Assembly (NCBI GenBank): GCA_017858055.1
Contig: JAFMCA010000020.1
Span: forward strand, 1-42,279
DNA: 42,279 bases
From: Flavobacteriaceae bacterium
Lineage (GTDB): Bacteria; Bacteroidota; Bacteroidia; Flavobacteriales; Flavobacteriaceae
Direction: 5' to 3'
Shown: positions 26,650-34,871 of the stretch, piece by piece
Position numbering within the stretch: position 1 is the stretch's first letter
Layout: each line of letters starts with the position of its first letter
Notes under the pieces: model-generated
Database searches by the model: none
Seen by the model: only the letters and a program-made list of their open reading frames with translations
Told to the model about the DNA's origin: nothing
Translations under genes and position numbers: made by a program

Positions 26650-27801
26650 CTAACCTATGGCTTGATCTAAATCCGCTATTAAATCACGGACGTCCTCTAC
26701 CCCAACACTCAAACGAATTAAAGCATCCACCACGCCACTCTTTTCACGAATTTCTTTGGGTATTGAAGCATGGGTCATACTAGCAGGATGCCCAGCCAAA
26801 CTTTCGACTCCTCCTAATGATTCTGCTAAAGTAAAAAGTTTAAGTTTTTCCACAATCTGAATAGCTGAAGCATAATTTGCCCCTTTTGTAATGAAGGACA
26901 ACATCCCTCCAAAATCAGTCATTTGAGATTTGGCAACTTGGTGATTGGGGTGGTCCTCAAATCCCGGCCAATATACCTTTTCTATTTTGGGGTGATTTTT
27001 TAAATAATGGGCTATTTGTGCTGCATTTTCACAGTGTCGTTGCATTCTGAGATGCAAGGTTTTGATTCCCCTCAAAGTCAAAAAACTGTCCATAGGTCCG
27101 GGAACTGCCCCACTTGCGTTTTGAATAAATCCTATTCGCTCTGCCAAATCTTTATGATTGGTCACCAAACTTCCTAAAATGACATCGGAATGTCCAGCAA
27201 GATATTTTGTTGCCGAATGCATCACAATATCTGCACCCAAAACTAGAGGCTGCTGCAGGTAGGGCGAAGCAAAAGTATTATCCACTGCCAATAAAATAGA
27301 ATGCTGTTTACATAAAAAAGCAACAGCCTTAATGTCAATAATATTCATCATGGGGTTGGTTGGTGTCTCCACCCAAACCAATTTCGTTTTTTCATTGACC
27401 TTAGCTTCGATATACTTCGGGTCATTCATGTTTACAAAATGAAACTTGATCCCAAAATCCTCAAAGATCTTCGTAAATAAGCGATATGACCCTCCATATA
27501 GATCGTCTGTTGAAATAACTTCATCCCCTGGTTTAAGAAGTTTTAAAACCGCATCCATTGCTGCTAATCCGGAACCGAAGGCAAAGCCGTAGGCTCCAGC
27601 CTCTATGCTCGCAAGGGCTTTTTCTAAAGCCTGTCGGGTAGGATTATGAGTACGACTGTATTCAAAACCTTTATGCCCTCCCGGGGTAGTTTGCGCATAG
27701 GTTGAGGTTTGATAAATTGGAGGCATTACTGCGCCATATGCTTGGTCTGGGGATTGACCTCCGTGTATTGTTAAACTATTAAAATGTAACGGATCTTTCA
27801 T
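26650..27801 (-). CDS. metB: Cystathionine gamma-synthase / trans-sulfuration PLP enzyme
   Basis: This 383-residue enzyme belongs to the Cys/Met metabolism PLP family. The PLP lysine is K199 in HSATKYLAGHSD; other motifs are YSRTHNPTR (49-57) and the GSGLAAMDAVL segment. Family members act as cystathionine gamma-synthase, gamma-lyase or O-succinylhomoserine sulfhydrylase, and sequence alone does not separate these with certainty. ATG at 27801. The upstream gap of 95 bases shows no SAM riboswitch or other leader that I can recognise. Confidence 0.85.
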   Translation of the reverse strand: MKDPLHFNSLTIHGGQSPDQAYGAVMPPIYQTSTYAQTTPGGHKGFEYSRTHNPTRQALEKALASIEAGAYGFAFGSGLAAMDAVLKLLKPGDEVISTDDLYGGSYRLFTKIFEDFGIKFHFVNMNDPKYIEAKVNEKTKLVWVETPTNPMMNIIDIKAVAFLCKQHSILLAVDNTFASPYLQQPLVLGADIVMHSATKYLAGHSDVILGSLVTNHKDLAERIGFIQNASGAVPGPMDSFLTLRGIKTLHLRMQRHCENAAQIAHYLKNHPKIEKVYWPGFEDHPNHQVAKSQMTDFGGMLSFITKGANYASAIQIVEKLKLFTLAESLGGVESLAGHPASMTHASIPKEIREKSGVVDALIRLSVGVEDVRDLIADLDQAIG

Positions 27802-27896
27802 TTATGCCTTATTTTATGGGTGTAAAGGTATTTGATTTTGAACAAAACGTCTGTTTTTCAATAAAATCATTTTTCTTTGTAGTTCAATAGTTAAAT

Positions 27897-28250
27897 ATGC
27901 GTGTCTTTTTTTATTTGAGCAGTTGTGATACTTGTAAACGAATCCTAAAGACCCTTGAAATAGGACCCTCAATTGAACAAATCGACATTAAAAAAAATCC
28001 GATCACAGAAACGCAACTCGATGAATTATACTCCTTAACTCAAAGTTATGAGGCCCTCATCAATAAACGAGCACAACTCTTCAAGCAACGGGGGATTAAA
28101 GTAGAACAAATCGGTGAGCAGGAATACAAAAGTTTACTTTTAGAACACTACACTTTTTTAAAACGACCTGTTTTGGTTTTTGACCAAACCATATTTGTCG
28201 GAAATAGCCCAAAAGTGATTGAGGCTGCAAAAGCCTTTTTGAATGAATAA
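27897..28250 (+). CDS. ArsC/Spx-like thioredoxin-fold protein
   Basis: This 117-residue protein of the ArsC/Spx/YffB family has SCDTC (9-13) at the start of helix 1, which gives a CxxC redox pair, and the late RPVLVFDQTIFVGNSP segment typical of the family. Members include glutaredoxin-dependent arsenate reductases and regulators. No arsenic genes are nearby, so arsenate reduction is not supported by context. It overlaps the next gene by eight bases. Confidence 0.82.
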   Translation: MRVFFYLSSCDTCKRILKTLEIGPSIEQIDIKKNPITETQLDELYSLTQSYEALINKRAQLFKQRGIKVEQIGEQEYKSLLLEHYTFLKRPVLVFDQTIFVGNSPKVIEAAKAFLNE

Positions 28251-29163
28251 TAGAGCTCTAGCACTTTTTGCTGCCCTAGGAGCCACTACTATTTACGGCT
28301 TAAACCATACCATCGCTAAAGTTGTCATGCCCCATTACATAGGAGCTTTCGGATTTATCATGTTACGGGTTGTTGGAGCGGCTAGCCTATTCTGGATAAC
28401 GAGTCTTTTTATACCCAAAGAAGTAATCGATCGCAAGGACTATCCTCGGATTTTTTTTGCTGCCTTTTTGGGAATGTGCATTAATATGCTCATGTTTTTT
28501 AAAGGTTTACAACTTTCTACGCCTATTAATAGTGGGGTTATTGTCACCTTAACGCCCATCATCATTCTCATTTTATCTGCTTTCTTTCTCAAAGAACGTC
28601 TTACTGGCCTAAAGTTTTTAGGAATCACCTTGGGGTTTTCGGGAGCGCTACTCCTTATTTTATATGGCAATACGTCTTTAGTAATCAACGCTCCTAATGT
28701 TAGCTTAGGGAACAGCATGATGCTCATCAATTCCACGAGTTATGGAGCATATTTAGTCATCGTAAAGCCCCTAACCAAAAAATATCAAACCGTTACCTTA
28801 ATGAAATGGATGTTTTTACTTGGAATTTTCATGACCTTCCCGATTACCTTTTCTGAATTTAAGGCGGTCTCGTGGAGTTCCCTCCCCTTTGATGCCGTGT
28901 GGCGAATGGCGTTTGTGGTCGTAGGAACAACTTTTTTAACCTATATGTTTAACGTTTATGCACTGAAAACTTTACCCGCAACTACTATAGGGGCGTTTAC
29001 CTACTTACAACCCTTGATTACCATCGTATATGCAGTACTCACAGGTAATGATATTTTAGATGGAGTTAAATTAAGCGCTTGTTTATTGGTCTTTTTAGGG
29101 GTTTATTTGGTTTCGAAAAAAGTGAAAAACAAAAGCGAGCTTGGAACTGAATCCTCAGGCTAA
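28243..29163 (+). CDS. EamA/DMT family transporter
   Basis: This 306-residue inner-membrane protein has about ten predicted helices made of two EamA repeats (about 5-140 and 155-295). The family exports amino acids or other small metabolites; the substrate is unknown. Its start lies within the end of the ArsC-like gene, and its stop overlaps that of the convergent M20 peptidase gene by four bases. Confidence 0.88.
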   Translation: MNNRALALFAALGATTIYGLNHTIAKVVMPHYIGAFGFIMLRVVGAASLFWITSLFIPKEVIDRKDYPRIFFAAFLGMCINMLMFFKGLQLSTPINSGVIVTLTPIIILILSAFFLKERLTGLKFLGITLGFSGALLLILYGNTSLVINAPNVSLGNSMMLINSTSYGAYLVIVKPLTKKYQTVTLMKWMFLLGIFMTFPITFSEFKAVSWSSLPFDAVWRMAFVVVGTTFLTYMFNVYALKTLPATTIGAFTYLQPLITIVYAVLTGNDILDGVKLSACLLVFLGVYLVSKKVKNKSELGTESSG

Positions 29164-30449
29164 TCCATCCCCGACTCCATAAGAAGAATCAATAAAGCAA
29201 GCTGTATGGCTTGATGTCCCTCTTGATTCAACCACCATTCGTCTAGTGAATGGGCTTTACCTCCTTTTCCACCTCTCCCAATTGTCACTGCGGGAATCCC
29301 TTTAGCGATAGGAATGTTGGAATTGGTAGAGCCACGAGTAAGGTAGGGTTTGACTCCAAAAGCAGCCGTTGCTGCTAATGTTTTTTGAACCAAAGGAAGC
29401 TGATCCGAAAGTTCACCAGAGGGTCGATTTCCAATTTTATCTATTGCTGCTGTCAAATCAGGTCCTTCTCTTTTCATTTCATTCTGATGAGCTAAAGCAT
29501 TTTGAACAGCGGTTTCCAAAAGGTCTTCCATCTCCTCTAATCGGCTTGGATCAACGGACCGAATGTCTATTTCCATAATAGATTCAAAGGGAATTGAATT
29601 AATCGAGGTACCCCCAGAGATCACCCCTACATTATAGCTAGTTTTAGGTCCCTCACTAGTATACTTATTTGCAGCTTCTACAAAGTTACTAATCGCCTCT
29701 CCTAAAGCGTGATGAGGATTGGCTAAACCAAAAGCACCCCAGGAATGTCCTCCTGGTCCTTTAAAAGTAACCCGATAGCGGTAAGACCCTAATCCTTTGT
29801 TGTTTACACGGCCAATATCCCCTCCGTCAATTGCAATCCAACTGTCTATTTTCGGACCTCCATCTCGAAACAAATATTTTACCCCACGTAAATCCCCCAA
29901 ACCTTCTTCGCCTACAGAACCTACAAATAAGACGTTGGACTTAGGCTGGATCGTTTCAGTTTTTAGCGTCTCTATAAGGGTGAGTAACATTGTCAAGCCT
30001 CGGGTATCATCTCCAATTCCGGGAGCAAAAAGCGTATCGTTTTTGATCTGAACTTGAACATCAGTTCCTTCAGGAAATACCGTGTCCAAATGGGCGTCCA
30101 AAGCGACCGTCCGCTTCCCTTCACTACCCTTCATTAAACCCAATACATTCCCTTCTTTATCGATCCAAACAGAGTCTAGAGCCAACTCTTTAAAATAGTT
30201 TGCAAAGGCTTCTGCCCTCAGGGTTTCTTTGAAAGGAGGAGCTTCTATTTCGTTGAGTAGAATATGCCGTTCAAGCGTTTTAGACTCCAAAGCCTCAATT
30301 CGTGCAAAAGCTTCCTTGATCTTTTTGTTCTTTAAAAGTTTAGTAGTTGCTTTGATATAGGATTTGTCGATTGAATCGGTGGGTTGAGCTACAGAAAAAC
30401 TGCTCACCAAAACAAATAGAAGTAAAGTATTTCTCATCGTAGTATTCAT
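29160..30449 (-). CDS. Secreted M20 family zinc peptidase
   Basis: This 429-residue protein has a signal peptide (ending FSVAQ), so it probably works in the periplasm. The di-zinc site is readable: H120 and D122 (LDAHLDTVF), D147 (GIGDDTRG), E181/E182 (VGEEGLGD) and the later DGGD. The small dimerisation domain includes GPGGHSWGAFG. It resembles the peptidase T/DapE-like branch that trims short peptides. A start at MRNTLLLF (30437) would give an equally good signal peptide. The thioesterase gene ends two bases upstream. Confidence 0.88.
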   Translation of the reverse strand: MNTTMRNTLLLFVLVSSFSVAQPTDSIDKSYIKATTKLLKNKKIKEAFARIEALESKTLERHILLNEIEAPPFKETLRAEAFANYFKELALDSVWIDKEGNVLGLMKGSEGKRTVALDAHLDTVFPEGTDVQVQIKNDTLFAPGIGDDTRGLTMLLTLIETLKTETIQPKSNVLFVGSVGEEGLGDLRGVKYLFRDGGPKIDSWIAIDGGDIGRVNNKGLGSYRYRVTFKGPGGHSWGAFGLANPHHALGEAISNFVEAANKYTSEGPKTSYNVGVISGGTSINSIPFESIMEIDIRSVDPSRLEEMEDLLETAVQNALAHQNEMKREGPDLTAAIDKIGNRPSGELSDQLPLVQKTLAATAAFGVKPYLTRGSTNSNIPIAKGIPAVTIGRGGKGGKAHSLDEWWLNQEGHQAIQLALLILLMESGMD

Positions 30450-30451
30450 TC

Positions 30452-30931
30452 TTAACTTTTTAGGTTTTTAGGCAACTTTCCGTGGGATCTGGTATCTGCT
30501 GCAGTTAATTTTTTATAGGATGTGGTTCTGTTTGAAGCTTCAAACTGTGTTTTTAATTCTTGTGGAAGAGCCGTCAACTTTCTTGTTTTTAAATTCATCC
30601 ACGCACCCATCATTTCACATCGTGCCACATTTTCCCCTTCTTGGTTATAGAAATTGTGTTCAAAAGAAAAAAAAGTGCCCTCTTCACTCATCCCAGCCAA
30701 TTCAAATGAAACCCGAATTTTATCATCAGGCATGACTTCTTTAAAATAAAACAACTGCTCATTAAAAACGATTGGACCAATGGCTCTGTGTTGAAGATCC
30801 TTATGGGACAGCCCGATATGTTGAAGAAAAGCCATTCGAGTTTCACTCGCATAACTCAAATAGGTGATGTTCGCTAAATGCCGATTGGCATCTAAATCAT
30901 TCCATCGGATTTCAAATTCTTTTAAAAACAT
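30452..30931 (-). CDS. Hot-dog fold acyl-CoA thioesterase (YbgC/4HBT-like)
   Basis: This 159-residue hot-dog protein carries the 4-hydroxybenzoyl-CoA thioesterase signature RWNDLDANRHLANITYLSY with D14 and H18. It would hydrolyse an acyl-CoA thioester; the substrate is unknown. A polar C-terminal extension (about 135-159) goes beyond the fold. It is two bases upstream of the M20 gene and divergent from the cytochrome c gene, with a 54-base gap. Confidence 0.85.
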   Translation of the reverse strand: MFLKEFEIRWNDLDANRHLANITYLSYASETRMAFLQHIGLSHKDLQHRAIGPIVFNEQLFYFKEVMPDDKIRVSFELAGMSEEGTFFSFEHNFYNQEGENVARCEMMGAWMNLKTRKLTALPQELKTQFEASNRTTSYKKLTAADTRSHGKLPKNLKS

Positions 30932-30985
30932 GCTGCAATTTTTTATAAAGCTATTCTTTTTCTATTTTTAGCAAAAATTAAATTC

Positions 30986-31465
30986 ATGAAATATACTTTA
31001 TTACTACTTAGCCTAACTTTATTGATGAGCTGTGGCTCTAAAGAAGAGAATAAAAAAGGATTTGAATACAACCGCACTACAAAAGAAGTTAAAAAGGCAA
31101 ATGCCCCCAAGGGTTCAGAAGTTCCGATTGATTTGAGTAATAAAGGTATTGGTCCCATTAAGTCTGTTGATTTTGGAAGTTCAATAGATAAGGACTTGGC
31201 TTCCCTAGGAGAAACTACTTTCAAACAAAAATGTACCGCTTGTCACATGCCTGATCGAAAACTAATTGGTCCTGCAATGAGCGGATTGTATGAAAGACGC
31301 AGTCCAGAATGGGTCATGAATATGCTTTTGAACCCGACTGAAATGTTAAAGCAAGACCCCATTGCTAGTGCCTTGCTTAAAGAATATAATAACGTGATGA
31401 TGCTCAATCAAAATTTGAGCGAAGAAGAAGCTCGCGCAATTAGCGAGTATCTTAGAACTTTATAA
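30986..31465 (+). CDS. Lipoprotein monohaem cytochrome c
   Basis: This 159-residue protein has a lipoprotein signal (lipobox LMSC, C16), a linker of about 55 residues and a class I cytochrome c domain. Haem attachment is CTACH (83-87), and the axial methionine is probably M138 or M139 (NNVMMLNQN). It would be anchored facing the periplasm. It converges on the subunit 3/GMC pair with a 6-base stop overlap, and is a good candidate electron acceptor for that dehydrogenase (inference). Confidence 0.88.
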   Translation: MKYTLLLLSLTLLMSCGSKEENKKGFEYNRTTKEVKKANAPKGSEVPIDLSNKGIGPIKSVDFGSSIDKDLASLGETTFKQKCTACHMPDRKLIGPAMSGLYERRSPEWVMNMLLNPTEMLKQDPIASALLKEYNNVMMLNQNLSEEEARAISEYLRTL

Positions 31466-32032
31466 GGACCAAGCTTTTCCTCCCGTAGTTTCCATGAGAT
31501 CTACACAACCTTGCTGACGACCTGGAATAGGTTCGTAGGCCATAACTTGCTCTCCGATAAACTCATTGGTTTTAAAAGCGTTTACGGTCATGCTTCGCAA
31601 TTGAAATGCAAAACTTGAGGCGGCTTCTTCACCAGCGGGTGCTTCATCAGATTTCAAATATTTGGCTAATTGAGCGTCCCATTCTTCAGTAGTTACTGCT
31701 GATGCACTCGATTTTCCTGTAGCTGCAAGTGCTGCTGCGATAAAGGCTTCCATCCCAGATTTTGCTTCTGCTTGTCTTTCTTCATTTAAAACTGCCTTAA
31801 TATAGGCGTCTGCAAATTCAGGTAATTTCAATTCAATTGCTCCAGGAATATCTGTTGGAGGAATGATAAGTTCCATTAATCCAGATAAAACAGAAAACTG
31901 TTCTTGAGAATAAAACACAGGCATTGTTTGTGAAGCTGTTTGACAGCTTTGCATCAATCCAACTACTGTAGGGGTTATGGTGATTGCACCAAATCCCATT
32001 CCAATATTTTTTAAGGCTTTTCTTCTATCCAT
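31460..32032 (-). CDS. Gluconate 2-dehydrogenase subunit 3 family protein
   Basis: This 190-residue small (gamma) subunit of a membrane-associated GMC dehydrogenase starts MDRRKALKNIGMGFG, a twin-arginine-type signal followed by a hydrophobic stretch and a Cys (LMQSC). In this family the small subunit carries the Tat signal and co-exports the folded flavoprotein. The PPTDIPGA motif is typical of subunit 3. It is 11 bases downstream of the GMC gene. Confidence 0.88.
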   Translation of the reverse strand: MDRRKALKNIGMGFGAITITPTVVGLMQSCQTASQTMPVFYSQEQFSVLSGLMELIIPPTDIPGAIELKLPEFADAYIKAVLNEERQAEAKSGMEAFIAAALAATGKSSASAVTTEEWDAQLAKYLKSDEAPAGEEAASSFAFQLRSMTVNAFKTNEFIGEQVMAYEPIPGRQQGCVDLMETTGGKAWSL

Positions 32033-32043
32033 TTCAGTAAATA

Positions 32044-33735
32044 TTAAAGATTCATTTTTTTCAATTCTTCTACAGCGTGATTCGCCGCTCTAGCCGTTAG
32101 GGCCATATATGTAAGTGATGGATTCACATTTCCTGCAGAAGTCATTGCAGAGCCGTCAGTAACATAGACATTAGGAACATCATGCAATTGATTGTGTTTA
32201 TTCAAAACAGAGGTCTTAGGATCATGTCCCATACGAGCCGTTCCCATTTCATGAATTCCTAAACCGATAGCATAGTCTCCATCGTATCCGCGTACATTCT
32301 TAAATCCAGCATTCGTAAGCATTTCTTCAGCTTGGAATTGCATGTCTTTACGCATTGATCTTTCATTGTCCTTGATGGTTGCGTCAAAAGTTACTGTAGG
32401 TAAGCCCCAAGCATCTAATTTGTCGTAATCAAGTGTCATTTTGTTTTCGTGGTAAGGTAGAATTTCTCCAAAACCTCCTAAACCAATTGACCAAGAACCG
32501 GGTGTGGTGATTGCTTCCTTAAAACCAGCACCATACGCCATTTCTTTAACTGAGTTGGACCAGCCTCCTCGGCCACCACCTCCTTGATACCCATATCCAC
32601 GTATAAAATCTTTGGAGTCAGTAGATCCACCAATATTTCTAAATCGGGGAACATAAATCCCATTGGGTCGTCTTCCAGTAAAGTATTTGTCTTCAAATCC
32701 TTCTACTTCAGCAGATGCACCCACACCTAGATGGTGATCCATGATGTTGTGACCTAATTCTCCTGAATCATTCCCCATACCATTAGGAAATCGGTCAGAC
32801 TTAGATTGTAAAAGAATGGAGGTTGTAGGTACAGTAGAAGCGCAAAGGAAAATAACTTTTGCGTTAAATTCCAAAACTTCTTTAGTTTCCGTATCAATAA
32901 CACGAACGCCCGTTGCACGTTTGCTATCAGCATCATACATTACTTCTGAGGCAATTGAATTTGGTCGGAGGGTCATGTTTCCTGTAGCTTCAGCTGTAGG
33001 TAGAGTAGAAGAGTTGCTACTAAAGTAGGCTCCAAATGGACACCCTCTCATACAACGGTTTCTGTACTGACAGTTACTTCTTCCTTGACCTGGCTTCGTA
33101 CCTTCAGTGATGTGTGCAGTTCTACCAATAGTAATGATTCGATCCGAATAGGTTTCTGCCACAGATTTTTTTAACACATCCTCCACACAGTTTAACTCCA
33201 TGGGTTTTAAATAATTTCCGTCAGGAAATTGAGGAAGACCTACATTTTCGCCACTGACTCCAATAAATTGCTCTACATAATGATACCATTGTTCCATATC
33301 CTTGTAACGAATAGGCCAATCAACAGCAACTCCATCCTTAGCATTTGCAGTAAAATCAAAATCTGTAAGTCGGTAACTCTGACGTCCCCACATCAGGGAA
33401 CGACCCCCTACATGATAGCCGCGCATCCAGTCAAAACGATTGGTTTCGTTGTAAGGGTGCTTTAAATCATCAACAAAAAAGTGCTTGTTTGATTCTGTCG
33501 TAGTATATCGTGTTCTACTTTGTTTGGCTTGATTAATTCTTGTTTCGTTTGTAATGACATCCCCAGTCTTGTAATCCCAAGGATCATTATTCATGGTGGG
33601 ATAGTCCTCAACATGTTTTACCATAGGACCGCGCTCAAGGACAAGAGTTTTTAATCCTTTTTCGCACAATTCTTTTGCAGCCCAGCCTCCACTGATTCCT
33701 GTACCTACTACTATGGCATCGTAATTTGTTTCCAT
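32044..33735 (-). CDS. GMC family FAD-dependent sugar dehydrogenase, large subunit
   Basis: This 563-residue flavoprotein has the FAD loop VVGTGISGGWAAKEL near the N-terminus, GGRSLMWGRQ, and C-terminal HEMGTARMG (His about 495) with GNVNPSLT (Asn about 538) as the catalytic pair. Cysteines at about 222, 228 and 232 follow C-x5-C-x3-C, the spacing of the 3Fe-4S ligands in bacterial FAD glucose dehydrogenase. It has no signal peptide of its own, fitting export with subunit 3. ATG at 33735; a TTG one codon earlier is ignored. Confidence 0.92.
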   Translation of the reverse strand: METNYDAIVVGTGISGGWAAKELCEKGLKTLVLERGPMVKHVEDYPTMNNDPWDYKTGDVITNETRINQAKQSRTRYTTTESNKHFFVDDLKHPYNETNRFDWMRGYHVGGRSLMWGRQSYRLTDFDFTANAKDGVAVDWPIRYKDMEQWYHYVEQFIGVSGENVGLPQFPDGNYLKPMELNCVEDVLKKSVAETYSDRIITIGRTAHITEGTKPGQGRSNCQYRNRCMRGCPFGAYFSSNSSTLPTAEATGNMTLRPNSIASEVMYDADSKRATGVRVIDTETKEVLEFNAKVIFLCASTVPTTSILLQSKSDRFPNGMGNDSGELGHNIMDHHLGVGASAEVEGFEDKYFTGRRPNGIYVPRFRNIGGSTDSKDFIRGYGYQGGGGRGGWSNSVKEMAYGAGFKEAITTPGSWSIGLGGFGEILPYHENKMTLDYDKLDAWGLPTVTFDATIKDNERSMRKDMQFQAEEMLTNAGFKNVRGYDGDYAIGLGIHEMGTARMGHDPKTSVLNKHNQLHDVPNVYVTDGSAMTSAGNVNPSLTYMALTARAANHAVEELKKMNL

Positions 33736-33763
33736 CAATTTGTTTTTTTTGTTCTTAGGATTC

Positions 33764-33771
33764 CAAATATA
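33764..33771 (-). promoter_or_regulatory. Possible promoter -7 box for the GMC/subunit 3 operon
   Basis: On the minus strand TATATTTG matches TAnnTTTG and lies 28 bases before the GMC ATG, in the 188-base divergent gap shared with the catabolic operon. No good -33 TTG was found at normal spacing. The plus-strand side of the gap has only a one-base-short version (TAATTTG at 33824-33830). Confidence 0.4.
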
Positions 33772-33923
33772 ATTATTTTTAGCTTCTATTTTAATAATTT
33801 GAATATATTTAAGGCACTGAAAATAATTTGTCTTAAAAAAAAGTATTCTGTATTCCTATCAAGGTTTTTGTGCTTTTTTTAAAAACTGAAATTATTTATG
33901 AAACCAAATAAAAAAACTTTACT

Positions 33924-34871
33924 ATGAAATCTTTTGCTCTCTCTTTAATTACTCTAATCTTAGTGTTTGCTTGTCAAAATCAAAAAAAAACAACTCCTCC
34001 TCCAGCAGAGCCCTTTTTCAACCTATCTCTTGCTCAATGGTCATTTAACAAAAGCTTTCGTTCCGGTGAAATTTCACCCTACGAATTTGCTCGTTTAGCA
34101 AATGAATTGGGATTTCAAGGGTTGGAATATGTCAATCAACTCTATCCTGATGTTATGGAAAGTGAGGATAAGCAGGCTGCTCTTGCCGCATTTGTGGAAA
34201 AAAACAATGCTCTTGCTGCTCAATACAATATGCAAAATGTTTTGATCATGATTGATAATGAAGGCGATCTCGCTAGTTCAGATGAAGCTACACGGATGCA
34301 AGCTATAGCAAACCATAAATTGTGGATTGATGCAGCAAACCAAATGGGGTGTAGTGCCGTGCGAATGAATCTATTTGGAGAGAAAGATCCAGAAAAATGG
34401 GTTGCCAACTCCATTTCAAGCCTCTCGGATTTGGCAGACTATGCTGCAGATAAAAACATTAATGTCATTGTAGAAAATCACGGTCGTTTGAGTTCAAATG
34501 TTCCTTTTTTGATGCAAGTCATCAATGGTACTGGAAAAACAAATTGTGGAACCTTACCGGATTTTGGAAACTTCTGTATTGCTGAAGAAGGCTATGGATC
34601 CCTTTTCGATGGGAGTTGTAAAAAAGTTTACGATCCCTACCAAGGGGTATCGGAAATGATCTCGTCCGCTTTTGGAGTTAGTGCCAAAGCATACGATTTT
34701 GATGCCGAAGGAAACGAAACGACCTTGGATTACCGGCGCTTAATTTCAATTGTAAAAGAAGCCGGATATAATGGGTTTATTGGTGTAGAATATGAAGGAG
34801 ATCGTATAAGTGAAAGAGACGGGATCATCGCTACTAAAAACCTGTTAGAAAAAATTGGAGCGACCTTGTAA
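33924..34871 (+). CDS. Lipoprotein xylose-isomerase-like TIM barrel protein
   Basis: This 315-residue member of the sugar phosphate isomerase/epimerase (AP endonuclease 2) superfamily has a lipoprotein signal (lipobox VFAC, C17), so it acts outside the cytoplasm. Possible metal ligands are E in LEYVNQ, E in VIVENHG, D in TLPDFGNF and E in GVEYEGD. The usual HxKD segment is replaced by SAKAYDF. It is the first gene of the operon and couples to the permease by TAATG. Exported isomerase-like proteins often sit in keto-sugar loci of Bacteroidota; the reaction is unknown. Confidence 0.85.
   Translation: MKSFALSLITLILVFACQNQKKTTPPPAEPFFNLSLAQWSFNKSFRSGEISPYEFARLANELGFQGLEYVNQLYPDVMESEDKQAALAAFVEKNNALAAQYNMQNVLIMIDNEGDLASSDEATRMQAIANHKLWIDAANQMGCSAVRMNLFGEKDPEKWVANSISSLSDLADYAADKNINVIVENHGRLSSNVPFLMQVINGTGKTNCGTLPDFGNFCIAEEGYGSLFDGSCKKVYDPYQGVSEMISSAFGVSAKAYDFDAEGNETTLDYRRLISIVKEAGYNGFIGVEYEGDRISERDGIIATKNLLEKIGATL

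Noticed and set aside
27802-27896. SAM riboswitch or other leader upstream of metB
   Set aside because: The gap is only 95 bases, AT-rich, and shows no recognisable riboswitch helices.
27897-28250. Arsenate reductase in an arsenic resistance cluster
   Set aside because: The protein is ArsC-like, but no ArsR, ArsB or Acr3 gene is nearby. The neighbour is an EamA exporter.
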